Below, piece after piece: positions 14,541 to 21,720 of a stretch of 21,720 nucleotides of DNA. Within the stretch, counting starts at the first letter, position 1. Every line of letters begins with the position of its first letter. Position numbers and translations under genes: made by a program. The notes beneath the pieces are model-generated. The model was not told the origin of the DNA and did no database searches. It worked only from the letters and a program-made list of their open reading frames with translations. Source of the stretch: an uncultured Akkermansia sp. (lineage in GTDB: Bacteria; Verrucomicrobiota; Verrucomicrobiia; Verrucomicrobiales; Akkermansiaceae); assembly GCA_904501955.1 (NCBI GenBank), contig CAJGCY010000033.1, positions 1-21,720 on the forward strand, read 5' to 3'.

Positions 14541-15025
14541 AAATCGGAAGTTGAAGGGGTGATTGCGAGCGTTAGCGAGCGGAATTCAGAGCCCCGAAGG
14601 GGCGCCATAAAATAGCCCGGCGGTGGAGCGGCGAAGCCGCGGAACCCCGGGTAGCGTAAAAAAAAGAAAATTGAGCCCGGAGCGACGGAGCGAAGCGACG
14701 CAGCGTAGGCCGACATATAAATGGCGAGGACCGTAGCGAAGCGAAGCTCCGAGCCGTTGTGGGCGCGTGTTTTTTGTGTTTGCGGCATTTTGAAACAATA
14801 CCGTATTCCGAGCCACGCTTTATGCCACCCCTCCGGGGTTCGCATTTGTTTTTGTGGCCTTTTCCCGGGGTTTGGGGCTTCGAGTCTTCGCTTTCTACGC
14901 CCTCACAGGCCGCCCCTTGCGGGGCTCCACCGCGGGCTATTATATGGCGCCCCTCCGGGGCTCAAATTTAGGCTCGCCTGCGGCTCGCAAAATTCCCCCA
15001 TCATCACTCCTCCAACTTCCGATTT
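14541..15025. repeat. Structured intergenic repeat, element D (complete)
   Basis: This 485-bp element has terminal inverted repeats AAATCGGAAGTTG (14541-14553) and CAACTTCCGATTT (15013-15025). The bases just outside the left end (ACTGCTCGAT) are the reverse complement of those outside the right end of element B, so the shared terminus is at least 23 bases. Internal hairpins include GCCCCGAAGGGGC near 14591-14603 and GCCCCTTGCGGGGC near 14912-14925. The 102-base core 14746-14847 is identical to 9500-9601 of element C. A block near 14880-14910 (CTTCGCTTTCTACGCC) is absent from C but resembles one in B, which suggests module exchange. It lies between two divergent genes. Confidence 0.86.
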
Positions 15026-15079
15026 ATTGTGCAAAAAGCGCTTCCGGAAGAAACTTTCTCGCGCGCGTTCATTTTCTGC

Positions 15080-15108
15080 TTGCGTTGGAGGGCATAAGTT
15101 GCTAAATT
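15080..15108 (+). promoter_or_regulatory. Promoter candidate for the gene at 15133
   Basis: TTGCGT (15080-15085), a 17-base spacer and TAAATT (15103-15108) give a moderate sigma70-like match. The leader would be about 18 bases and AT-rich, without a Shine-Dalgarno. Confidence 0.4.
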
Positions 15109-15132
15109 AGCTGGGTAATCAAATAAAGTTTT

Positions 15133-15990
15133 ATGAAATATACGTCATTATTAGTGGCCGCAGTGGCTATGCTGGCAGTGTGTGGTGAGGCGGATGCTCA
15201 GTCCTCGCGTCGCGGTAATAAGGGGACTGCCCCCCAACAGCAGCAGGATGAAGCGGAGGCCAAATCCGGTGTGCGTTTCGTGATTTGCTCCGCCTCCAAT
15301 GCCCGCATCAAGAGCCCCCTCTGGTACAAAGTCAGCAAAGATAAGTCCGCCACGGTGGCTATCTCCGCCCGTACCGCCACCCCCCGCGTGAAGCCCATCA
15401 ATAACGCCGTAACTTTCTATGAGTCTGACCCCATCCCCCCTGCGGATGAGGAGGAGGCCAAAAAGTGGCAGGAGCCCAAGGTGGTGTTCACCGTCAGCAC
15501 GAAGGATGCCCCCTCCAAGGCGTTCTGCATCGTAAAACCCAAGGATGATGGCAAGGTGGAGACCATCTTGCTGGATGAAAAAGACTTCCCGAAGAACGGC
15601 GTGCACCTGATTAACCTTTCCACCAAGAAGGTGAAGATTGCCACCTCTGAGAAGGGGGATTTCTCCGATGAGAAGGTGAAGGTGCTCAAGGGCGGCATCC
15701 TGAGCAGCGTCACGGATGATAACAAGTGGAGCCTCTCCGGCGTGGAGCACGGCGCCCAGCTGGCTTTCGCCATCTCTTATGAGGGCGTCAAAAAAGAGCG
15801 CAAGAAGGATAAGAAGGGCAAAACCGTGAAGGATGAAAAGGGTAAGCCCGTGATGCAGGAGGTGAAGGCGGAGGTGCTGCTGCGCCGCTCCAAGTTTGCG
15901 GTGTCCGGCAATCAATCCCAAATCTCCGTGCTGGTGGATGACCCCGCCTCGAACGGCGTCAAGATGCTGAGCATCCAGCTCTCTGAGTAA
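15133..15990 (+). CDS. Secreted protein of unknown function
   Basis: This 285-residue protein has a clear Sec signal peptide (MKYTSLLVAAVAMLAVCG, cleavage after ADA at about residue 23), a Gln-rich stretch (35-38) and a beta-rich body. Near the C-terminal third is a very Lys-rich insertion (about 217-245), with repeated short units of the type KDKKGKTVKDEKGKPV. I do not recognise a family. Expected location is periplasmic or extracellular. It starts 107 bases after element D and ends 48 bases before the nahK-like gene in the same direction, so it may head that operon. The ATG at 15133 begins the signal peptide directly, and no better start exists. Confidence 0.78.
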   Translation: MKYTSLLVAAVAMLAVCGEADAQSSRRGNKGTAPQQQQDEAEAKSGVRFVICSASNARIKSPLWYKVSKDKSATVAISARTATPRVKPINNAVTFYESDPIPPADEEEAKKWQEPKVVFTVSTKDAPSKAFCIVKPKDDGKVETILLDEKDFPKNGVHLINLSTKKVKIATSEKGDFSDEKVKVLKGGILSSVTDDNKWSLSGVEHGAQLAFAISYEGVKKERKKDKKGKTVKDEKGKPVMQEVKAEVLLRRSKFAVSGNQSQISVLVDDPASNGVKMLSIQLSE

Positions 15991-16038
15991 TGCTCTTCGC
16001 CTACCTGTTCTTCAAGATTACTACGATATAACAGAGCC

Positions 16039-17190
16039 ATGCCGTCTGATAAATTGTCCGAAGGCGCTATTGCAGAGCGCATCGCCCGCATTGGTGATCA
16101 GTTTGCCATCAACGGTGAGTTCTTGTACGGTGAAGAGCTGTGCAACGGCCACATCAACACCACCTACCGCGCGTGCTACCGCACGGAGGATGGTTCCGTG
16201 GAGCGTTACATCTTACAGCGCATCAACGACTACGTGTTCAAGGACCCCGTCATGGTCATGAAAAACGTGGAGAAGGTGACGCGCCACATCAGCTGGAAGG
16301 TGCTGCGCCGCCGCAAAAATGCCGCCGGCCAAACCCTCACGCTGTACCCCGCTCGCGGTGGCCGCAGCTACATCTTGCTGCCCGAGGAGGGCGGCATGTG
16401 GCGCTGCTACAACAACATTGAGGGTACGCACACCTATGACGTGGTGGAGAACACCCGCCAAGCCTACCAAGCCGGCTTCGCCTTCGGCTCCTTCCAGGAC
16501 CTCATCTCCGACATGAACCCGGAGGATTTGCGGGAGTCCATCCCGGACTTTCACAACACCCCCAAGCGCTACGAGGCCCTGCAGGCCAGTGTGCAGGCGG
16601 ATGTCATGGGCCGCGTGGCGAACTGTACGGCAGAGCTCGCCCTGCTCAATGAGTGGGCGCCCATGCTCAGCCGCTTGGTGGACATGCAGCGCTCCGGCGA
16701 GTTGCCCACCCGCATCACCCACAATGACACCAAGATTAACAACGTCATGCTGGATGAGGATACGGACAGCGCCGTCTGCGTGATTGACTTGGACACCGTC
16801 ATGCCCGGCCTCTCCCTCTATGACTTCGGTGACATGGTGCGCACCGCCACCTGCACCGCCAGTGAGGATGAGGAGGACCTGAGCAAGGTAACCATGCAGA
16901 TGCCCTTCTTCGAGTCCTTGGCGGAGGGGTACTTGGATGCCGCCCACGGTTTCCTCACCCAGAATGAGGTGGACCAGCTCGCCTTCTCCGGCTGGCTGAT
17001 TACCACGGAAATCGGCATCCGATTCCTCACGGATTATCTGGATGGCGACAAGTACTTCCGCGTGGAGAAGCCGGAGCACAACCTCATCCGCGCGCGCAAC
17101 CAGTTCGCCCTGGCACGCAGCATACACGCTGCCCTGCCGCGCATGGAGCGCTACATCCGCAAGCTGCTCAAATCATACAAGCGTAAGTAA
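16039..17190 (+). CDS. nahK: NahK-like N-acetylhexosamine 1-kinase (APH-fold phosphotransferase)
   Basis: This 383-residue cytoplasmic kinase of the aminoglycoside-phosphotransferase fold resembles Bifidobacterium N-acetylhexosamine 1-kinase along its whole length, judged from memory of the family. NahK phosphorylates the anomeric carbon of GlcNAc/GalNAc, as used for hexosamines released from mucin or milk glycans. Key matches are GHINTTYRA (38-46) in the nucleotide loop, RYILQRIN (56-63), the catalytic THNDTKINN (227-235), and the metal-binding IDLDTVMPG (249-257) with YDFGD (261-265). RFLTDYLDGDKYF and PEHNL close the protein. No LNB phosphorylase or epimerase genes are adjacent, so substrate preference is inferred. 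It lies 6 bases before the next gene. Confidence 0.85.
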   Translation: MPSDKLSEGAIAERIARIGDQFAINGEFLYGEELCNGHINTTYRACYRTEDGSVERYILQRINDYVFKDPVMVMKNVEKVTRHISWKVLRRRKNAAGQTLTLYPARGGRSYILLPEEGGMWRCYNNIEGTHTYDVVENTRQAYQAGFAFGSFQDLISDMNPEDLRESIPDFHNTPKRYEALQASVQADVMGRVANCTAELALLNEWAPMLSRLVDMQRSGELPTRITHNDTKINNVMLDEDTDSAVCVIDLDTVMPGLSLYDFGDMVRTATCTASEDEEDLSKVTMQMPFFESLAEGYLDAAHGFLTQNEVDQLAFSGWLITTEIGIRFLTDYLDGDKYFRVEKPEHNLIRARNQFALARSIHAALPRMERYIRKLLKSYKRK

Positions 17191-17196
17191 GTACGT

Positions 17197-18393
17197 ATGC
17201 GCCCCCGCTTCCGGAAGATGCTGTCAGTGGCTTGCGCCGCATTGCTGCCCTGTGGCAGTGCTGTGTGCGCAGCACCGGCTGCACTCCCCGGGGGTGAGTA
17301 CAGTCTCGGCGCGCCCGCTGCAGAGCAAACGGACAGCACCGCCATCAACATCCGCGCGCTGCACGCCTCACTGCCGGGCAGTGAGTTGGTGGATGCCGGC
17401 TTGCTCGTTTTCTCCCTGAGCGGTTACGAGGTGTTCGTGCTGGCGGATGAGCATGAGGCCGTGCGCTTCATGCTGGTGCGCAGCCTGAAGCCGGATGCCA
17501 AGCCCCGCAAAAAAGACCCCACCCTGAAAGACGTTTGCCAACAACTGCGCGACTGCTTTGACAAGCCCGAGTGCAGGTGGGCGGAGGTGCTGCGTGATGA
17601 TGAGGCCAAGGTGGCGCTGGTGTGCTACGCCCCGCTGCGTGCCTCGGAGCACGCCTTGGGTAAGGACCGCGTGGCTGCCATTCCCGCGCTCATGCAGGCC
17701 CACTCCGTCAGGGGGGAGAAACTCCGCCTCACCCTCACTCCCGGCTATAGCCTTGCCTTCCTCGTGCAAAAGGAAGGCGTGCTCTTCAGCCTCGCGCTCG
17801 ACCTCTCCCAACCCACGGTGGAGTATGCCGAGCTGCGCTGTGTGGACCTCAGCAAGAAAGACCGCGACACCAAGTACACCGAGGTGGCCGCTACGCTCTG
17901 GCCCGGCCTCAGCTTCTCCGGCAAAAAAGGCAGCGTAGGCGGTAAGGTGGAGTACAAAATACTGGGGGAGGGCGATGGCTTCTTGATGGCGCGCAAAGAT
18001 ACCTTCTTCGTCTTCGCGTCGGAGGAGCTCGTGCGCCGCGCTGCCGCCAAAGGGGTGAATGCGAAAAAATACGGCTTCGAGCGCGAAGAGACGGGGGAGC
18101 ACGCCGTCACCTTACCCGCCCCGGATGAGGTGGACTGGACCGCTCTGACCCTCTCTACCGGGCTTGAAGATGTCTTCTCCGAAGAGGACACCCCGGAGGA
18201 GGAAACTCCCGAGGAAGATACCCCGGAGGAGGATACCCCCACCCCGGCGGACGACGCAGCCCAAGACGAGCCACAGCAAGACCCCACCCCGGCGGAAGAC
18301 GCCCCGCCACAGCAGCCCGCCCCCGCCGCTGCGGAGCCCTACACGCCTGAGGCCGCACGCCGCGCCTTCATTGAGCAGCTGCGCAATTTGTAA
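17197..18393 (+). CDS. Secreted protein with acidic Thr-Pro-Glu repeat tail, unknown function
   Basis: This 398-residue protein has a signal peptide (MRPRFRKMLSVACAALL, cleavage probably after VCA, residues 23-25). A soluble, mostly beta/alpha region runs to about 320. It is followed by four near-exact five-residue units of the EEDTP type (residues 329-348, bases 18181-18240) and a Pro/Ala/Gln-rich stretch. A short helical C-terminus (AARRAFIEQLRNL) ends the protein. The tail may be a flexible spacer carrying the final helix. Cys pairs in the main domain (114, 119, 124, 141 region) could form disulfides outside the cell. I do not recognise a family. Only 6 bases separate it from the nahK-like gene, so the two are cotranscribed. 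Confidence 0.75.
   Translation: MRPRFRKMLSVACAALLPCGSAVCAAPAALPGGEYSLGAPAAEQTDSTAINIRALHASLPGSELVDAGLLVFSLSGYEVFVLADEHEAVRFMLVRSLKPDAKPRKKDPTLKDVCQQLRDCFDKPECRWAEVLRDDEAKVALVCYAPLRASEHALGKDRVAAIPALMQAHSVRGEKLRLTLTPGYSLAFLVQKEGVLFSLALDLSQPTVEYAELRCVDLSKKDRDTKYTEVAATLWPGLSFSGKKGSVGGKVEYKILGEGDGFLMARKDTFFVFASEELVRRAAAKGVNAKKYGFEREETGEHAVTLPAPDEVDWTALTLSTGLEDVFSEEDTPEEETPEEDTPEEDTPTPADDAAQDEPQQDPTPAEDAPPQQPAPAAAEPYTPEAARRAFIEQLRNL
18181..18240 (+). repeat. In-frame 15-bp tandem repeat (EEDTP units)
   Basis: Four consecutive 15-base units, each encoding EEDTP or EEETP, lie within the 3' part of the secreted protein gene. Unit number could vary by slippage without breaking the frame. Confidence 0.8.
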
Positions 18394-18495
18394 ACAGCGC
18401 CCCGCGGTGATGCCCAATTCCGCATGAACGCGCCGTGCAAATGGAGAATCTCCCTACTAATGACGTGCACGGACACAAAAAGGGCTCCTTGGGTG

Positions 18496-18524
18496 TTGAA
18501 ACGCCCGGCATGTTATGCTATACT
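18496..18524 (+). promoter_or_regulatory. Strong promoter of the acyl-ACP synthetase-like gene
   Basis: TTGAAA (18496-18501), a 17-base spacer and TATACT (18519-18524) form a near-consensus promoter. The predicted start is near 18531, only about 8 bases before ATG at 18539. The longer in-frame start at 18515 lies inside the spacer and is thus unlikely. Confidence 0.75.
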
Positions 18525-18538
18525 ACCCGCGTAAAAAC

Positions 18539-20713
18539 ATGAAACACACCACCACAGAGACCAGCGGCACCGTGCCCACCAGCCCCACCTTGGTGTTCCC
18601 CAACCGTGTGGATACCGCCGTGCTGCAGGCCTTGGAGCAAGCCTTGGGCGGGCGTGACCGCGTAGCGTGGATGGTGGATAACTCCCTGCGCCCCTCGCAG
18701 GAAATCATGCAATACCTCACGGATACCCGTGCTGCGGGCTTCATGACCGCCATCGAACGCACCGGGGCGGAGGCCGCCGTGGAGCAGGTGCGCCGCTTTG
18801 TGGAGGGCGGGCGCCATGTCGTCTTCTTGTGTGGCAGCCCCGGGCAGCAACCCGGCAACTTTGTGGATGTGCCCGGCAAGCTCCTTCACTTTGCGGATGA
18901 CTCCACCTTGGCTGCCCTGCCGGTCTGCGTCAGCATGTTCAACAACACCATGGAGCAGGGCATCACCGGCCAAGCACCGTACCGCCACCTGCGCCTGCGC
19001 TTCATGCCCCTGCAAGCCCCCGGCGCAGCCTTGGGCGCACGCGTGCGCGGCGCGTGGATGGAGGGCATGGCAGATGCCCTGGCAGAGCACCCCCTGCTGC
19101 AGCAGGCGGACGTGGCGAATGCCCTGCTGGACAGCCTACTGCAGCACCCGAACGCCCTGATTATAGACGGCGTGAACGACAGCCAGCTCAGCTACAGGCG
19201 CCTGCTGGTCTTTGCCATCATGTTCTGCCGCTACCTGCGCAAGCACGTGGCAGGCCGGCGCCTCGGCATCATTCTGCCCCCGGGCAAGCTCTCCATCATT
19301 GCGAACGTAGCCTGCCTGTTTGCCGGCATCTCCCCGGTGAACATCAACTACACCGCCACGCCGGAGGAGTTCCGCCACCACGTCGCCCTCGCCGGTGTAG
19401 ACCGCTTCATCACGGAGGATCGCTTCATCCACAAACAGCAGCAATTCTCTTGGCCCAGCCAGCGTGACCTCATCTACATTGAGCGCGTGCTCACCGAGCT
19501 CAGCGGCCGCTCCTCCCGCATCTGGAAGCTCGTGGTGCGCTGGGCGGGCAAAAAGTTCATCGCCGCGCGCCTGGGTATGCAGGCTGCGCAGCCCACGGCG
19601 GAGGCCATGCTCTTCTACACGGATGCCTCCGGCACCGACTCCAAGGGCGTACCCATGAGCCACCGCATGCTCATGGCTGCTGCCCTGCAAATATGCAGCC
19701 GCATGCCGCTTGAGCCCGGGCAGCGCGTGCTCTCCGCCTCACCCATGTACCGCGCGGAGAACGCCTTGGCCGGCATGGTGCTGCCCCTGCTGCTCGGCAA
19801 AGACATTGTCACCTATCCCACGCCGAACGCCGGCAAGCGCATCGGCGAGCTCGTGCACAACTACGGCGCAGCCCTGGCACTCACCTCACCCAAGAACGCC
19901 GCCGCCTGGGTGGCGAACGGTGTGAAAGACCAGTACACCGGCATGCGCTACCTGCTCGTCTCCGCCAAGCGCATGCCTGAGGACCTCACCCGCCAAGCGC
20001 AGCAAAAGCTCGGCCTTCACCTGTGTGAGAGCTACAGCATGGCGGAAGCCGCCGCCCCCATCACCGTCTCCACCGCAGCTGCTGCCACCGGCAACGGCAC
20101 CGCGTGGGTGCTCCCCTCATCCGCCCCCGGCAGCGTGGGCGTCCCCTTGCCCGGCGCTGCCGTGCGCATCATGGATTTGGAGCAAAAAGACCGCGTCCTG
20201 CCACTCACCCAGCCCGGCGTCATCTGGCTGCGTGGCCCCGGCATGCTGCAGCACTACCTGCATGAGCCCGCTGCCGCACAGGCCGGTGGCCAGTGGTTCT
20301 GCACCGGTGATGTAGGCGTGTTCGATGCGGATGGCCTGCTGCACATACGCGGCAGCATGCACCGCTTCAGCAAGATAGAGGGCGAGCTCGTGCCCCATGA
20401 GCGCGCAGAGCACGTGCTTTGCCGCCTGCTGGGCGTGGACCCGTTGGATGAAATCCGCCGCCTCGCCCTCATCGGCGTGCCCTCCCCCAACGGCAGGGGC
20501 GAAATCCTCGTCCTGCTCTCCACCGTGCACAAAACCGTCAACCCGCACGATGTCATCACCCTGCGCTACGGCATGCTCAACGAGCGCTACCCCGCCGTCT
20601 GGGCGCCCAACCGCATCTTGGCCGTCCCCTCCATCCCCACCCTCTCCAACGGTAAGTTGGACTACGACTTCTGCCGTCGCGGTGCATGCCGCATGTTAGG
20701 TATCAAATGCTAA
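18539..20713 (+). CDS. Aas-like acyl-ACP synthetase with degenerate acyltransferase domain
   Basis: This 724-residue protein of the AMP-forming synthetase family most resembles the acyl-[ACP] synthetase half of Aas, which activates fatty acids with ATP for phospholipid repair or recycling. Motifs are an altered A3 loop FYTDASGTDSKGVPMSH (about 360-376), A5 ESYSMAEAAAP (about 496-506), and WFCTGDVG with Asp591. Hinge RFSKIEGELV (about 609-618) and the C-terminal catalytic Lys706 in SNGKLDY follow. Residues about 28-180 align by pattern with the PlsC-type acyltransferase of Aas (VRRFVEGGRHVVFL against the family block ending in PEGR). They lack the HX4D catalytic motif and the PEGR motif. I chose ATG at 18539 from promoter position. 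It ends 21 bases before the kinase gene. Confidence 0.82.
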   Translation: MKHTTTETSGTVPTSPTLVFPNRVDTAVLQALEQALGGRDRVAWMVDNSLRPSQEIMQYLTDTRAAGFMTAIERTGAEAAVEQVRRFVEGGRHVVFLCGSPGQQPGNFVDVPGKLLHFADDSTLAALPVCVSMFNNTMEQGITGQAPYRHLRLRFMPLQAPGAALGARVRGAWMEGMADALAEHPLLQQADVANALLDSLLQHPNALIIDGVNDSQLSYRRLLVFAIMFCRYLRKHVAGRRLGIILPPGKLSIIANVACLFAGISPVNINYTATPEEFRHHVALAGVDRFITEDRFIHKQQQFSWPSQRDLIYIERVLTELSGRSSRIWKLVVRWAGKKFIAARLGMQAAQPTAEAMLFYTDASGTDSKGVPMSHRMLMAAALQICSRMPLEPGQRVLSASPMYRAENALAGMVLPLLLGKDIVTYPTPNAGKRIGELVHNYGAALALTSPKNAAAWVANGVKDQYTGMRYLLVSAKRMPEDLTRQAQQKLGLHLCESYSMAEAAAPITVSTAAAATGNGTAWVLPSSAPGSVGVPLPGAAVRIMDLEQKDRVLPLTQPGVIWLRGPGMLQHYLHEPAAAQAGGQWFCTGDVGVFDADGLLHIRGSMHRFSKIEGELVPHERAEHVLCRLLGVDPLDEIRRLALIGVPSPNGRGEILVLLSTVHKTVNPHDVITLRYGMLNERYPAVWAPNRILAVPSIPTLSNGKLDYDFCRRGACRMLGIKC

Positions 20714-20734
20714 CCACACCCCACCACCACCGCC

Positions 20735-21720
20735 GTGCCGGACTCCGCCCCAGTTCTCCCCCTCTCACAAGCACCTGTGCAAGGCTGTTTTTTGGATGAC
20801 ATCCTGAACCGCTTTGCCAACGTGCCTTACTCCACCCTCCCTGCCTCCGAAACAGAGGAGCCCGCACCGTGCCCCGCCCCCAAAGAGCTGCCGGAGGGCC
20901 ACATCCTCAACGGCTACCGCCTCCGCCGCTGTGTGGGTTCCGGCGGCTTCGGTGTCACCTACCTCGCGGATGATGAGCTGCTGCGCCGCCGCGTCGTCAT
21001 CAAAGAGCACTTCCCCCACAACATCTGCGAGCGCCGCGCAGGCTCCCTCAACGTCGAGCTGCAAGACCCCTCCGCCGCCTCCACCCTCGAGTGGGCGCGC
21101 AGCAACTTCTTGCGCGAGGCTCACCTCCTCTCCCGCCTCGACCACCACAACATCGTCAAAATATTCACCTTCTTCGAGGCCCACAACACCCTCTACTACG
21201 TCACGGAGTATGTGGACGGCCAGAGCCTCGGCGACTTCGCCCAAGCTCACTACCACCACAAAACCCGCATCTCCCAAGATGAGCTCTACGGCCTCATGGT
21301 CCGCATGCTCGATGCCCTCGATTACCTCCACTCCCTCCGCATCCTTCACCTCGACATCAAGCCGGACAACATCCTCCTCAACCGCAGCGGCCGTCCCGTG
21401 CTCATCGACTTCGGCGCCGCTCACGAGAGCTTCGGCGACCAAGGCGGCGGCGTGGTGGAAACCGTCGGCTACAGCCCCCCTGAGCAAAGCGGCGCCACGG
21501 GCGACCTCGGCCCCTGGTCTGACATCTACGCCTTCGGCGCCACCCTCTGCTACCTCCTCACCGGCAAAGCGCCCGACTCCGGCCGCCAGCGCTTGCTCTA
21601 CGACAGCCTGGAGCCCCTCGCCTCATCCCCCTTGCTCTGCTCCTTCTACAACCACGAGCTCCTCTCAAGCATCGACCGCGCCCTCTCCCCCTCCATCGAA
21701 GGCCGCTACCGCTCCGTCGC
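20735..21720 (+). CDS. Ser/Thr protein kinase (partial, runs off the window)
   Basis: The 5' part of a eukaryotic-type protein kinase gene encodes at least 328 residues and is open at the window edge. After a Pro-rich lead (1-52), the kinase domain shows a glycine loop GSGGFGVTYLA (68-78), ATP-anchoring Lys90 (VVIKE), catalytic loop HLDIKPDN (205-212), metal-binding DFG (225-227), PPE (248-250) and WSDIYAFGATLCYLLTG (261-277). The residue before catalytic Asp207 is Leu, not Arg, so this is a non-RD kinase. No in-frame ATG precedes the domain. GTG at 20735 is the first possible start after the TAA of the previous gene, 21 bases upstream. It is probably cotranscribed with the synthetase. Targets and any C-terminal sensor domain lie beyond the window. 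Confidence 0.9.
   Translation, partial: MPDSAPVLPLSQAPVQGCFLDDILNRFANVPYSTLPASETEEPAPCPAPKELPEGHILNGYRLRRCVGSGGFGVTYLADDELLRRRVVIKEHFPHNICERRAGSLNVELQDPSAASTLEWARSNFLREAHLLSRLDHHNIVKIFTFFEAHNTLYYVTEYVDGQSLGDFAQAHYHHKTRISQDELYGLMVRMLDALDYLHSLRILHLDIKPDNILLNRSGRPVLIDFGAAHESFGDQGGGVVETVGYSPPEQSGATGDLGPWSDIYAFGATLCYLLTGKAPDSGRQRLLYDSLEPLASSPLLCSFYNHELLSSIDRALSPSIEGRYRSV

Noticed and set aside
14522..14845. Minus-strand frames in elements C and D sharing the segment beginning MRTPEGWHKAWLGIRY
   Set aside because: The shared peptide only reflects the identical 102-base core. The frames diverge outside it, have no start context and end inside hairpins.
20765..21487. A 240-codon minus-strand frame at the right edge
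   Set aside because: It is antisense to the Ser/Thr kinase, whose catalytic motifs are clear. Val/Glu/Ala-rich shadow translation.
1..21720. CRISPR array
   Set aside because: No regularly spaced short direct repeats were seen. The repeats here are long, inverted and widely dispersed.

Overview
The window looks like a GC-rich bacterial chromosome, most likely from Verrucomicrobiota and perhaps an Akkermansia-related gut lineage. This is inference. It rests on the gene set (a NahK-type hexosamine kinase, a divergent ftsA-ftsZ pair, several secreted proteins I cannot place), the near absence of Shine-Dalgarno sequences, and dispersed structured repeats between genes. No 16S or other decisive marker is present.

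Layout. 1-330 is the right part of a structured intergenic repeat (element A). 406-2857 (+) is a compact operon: a MATE efflux transporter, an RdgB/HAM1 nucleotide-sanitising pyrophosphatase and an L,D-transpeptidase-fold protein with no signal peptide. 2883-3392 is repeat element B. 3446-5728 is a visibly more AT-rich island. It holds two tandem, apparently paralogous small exported proteins (-) and a divergent tyrosine recombinase (+). Two copies of one 17-bp palindrome lie in the divergent promoter region, and each outer end has a long C/G homopolymer next to a 12-bp hairpin. The island abuts tRNA-Gln (5732-5803, -), which has a near-perfect promoter. carB (-) follows, with a clear terminator. 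9268-9780 is element C. Next on the minus strand come ftsZ, ftsA, a putative lipoprotein and a secreted single-pass membrane protein. Element D (14541-15025) lies between divergent genes. The plus strand then has a secreted protein, a NahK-like sugar kinase and another secreted protein. After these come an Aas-like acyl-ACP synthetase with its own strong promoter and the start of a Ser/Thr protein kinase cut by the window edge.

How the genes fit together. Housekeeping roles dominate: pyrimidine/arginine precursor synthesis (carB), cell division (ftsA/ftsZ), nucleotide pool cleaning (rdgB), wall or membrane maintenance (transpeptidase, acyl-ACP synthetase) and amino-sugar use (nahK). The accessory signal lies in two places: the repeat family A-D, and the integrase island with its palindromes and symmetric hairpin/poly-G ends. 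Notable protein-level oddities are an FtsZ whose T7 catalytic loop departs from the usual NxDxxD and an acyl-ACP synthetase carrying what looks like a degenerate acyltransferase domain. Two genes appear to start within a few bases of their predicted transcription start.
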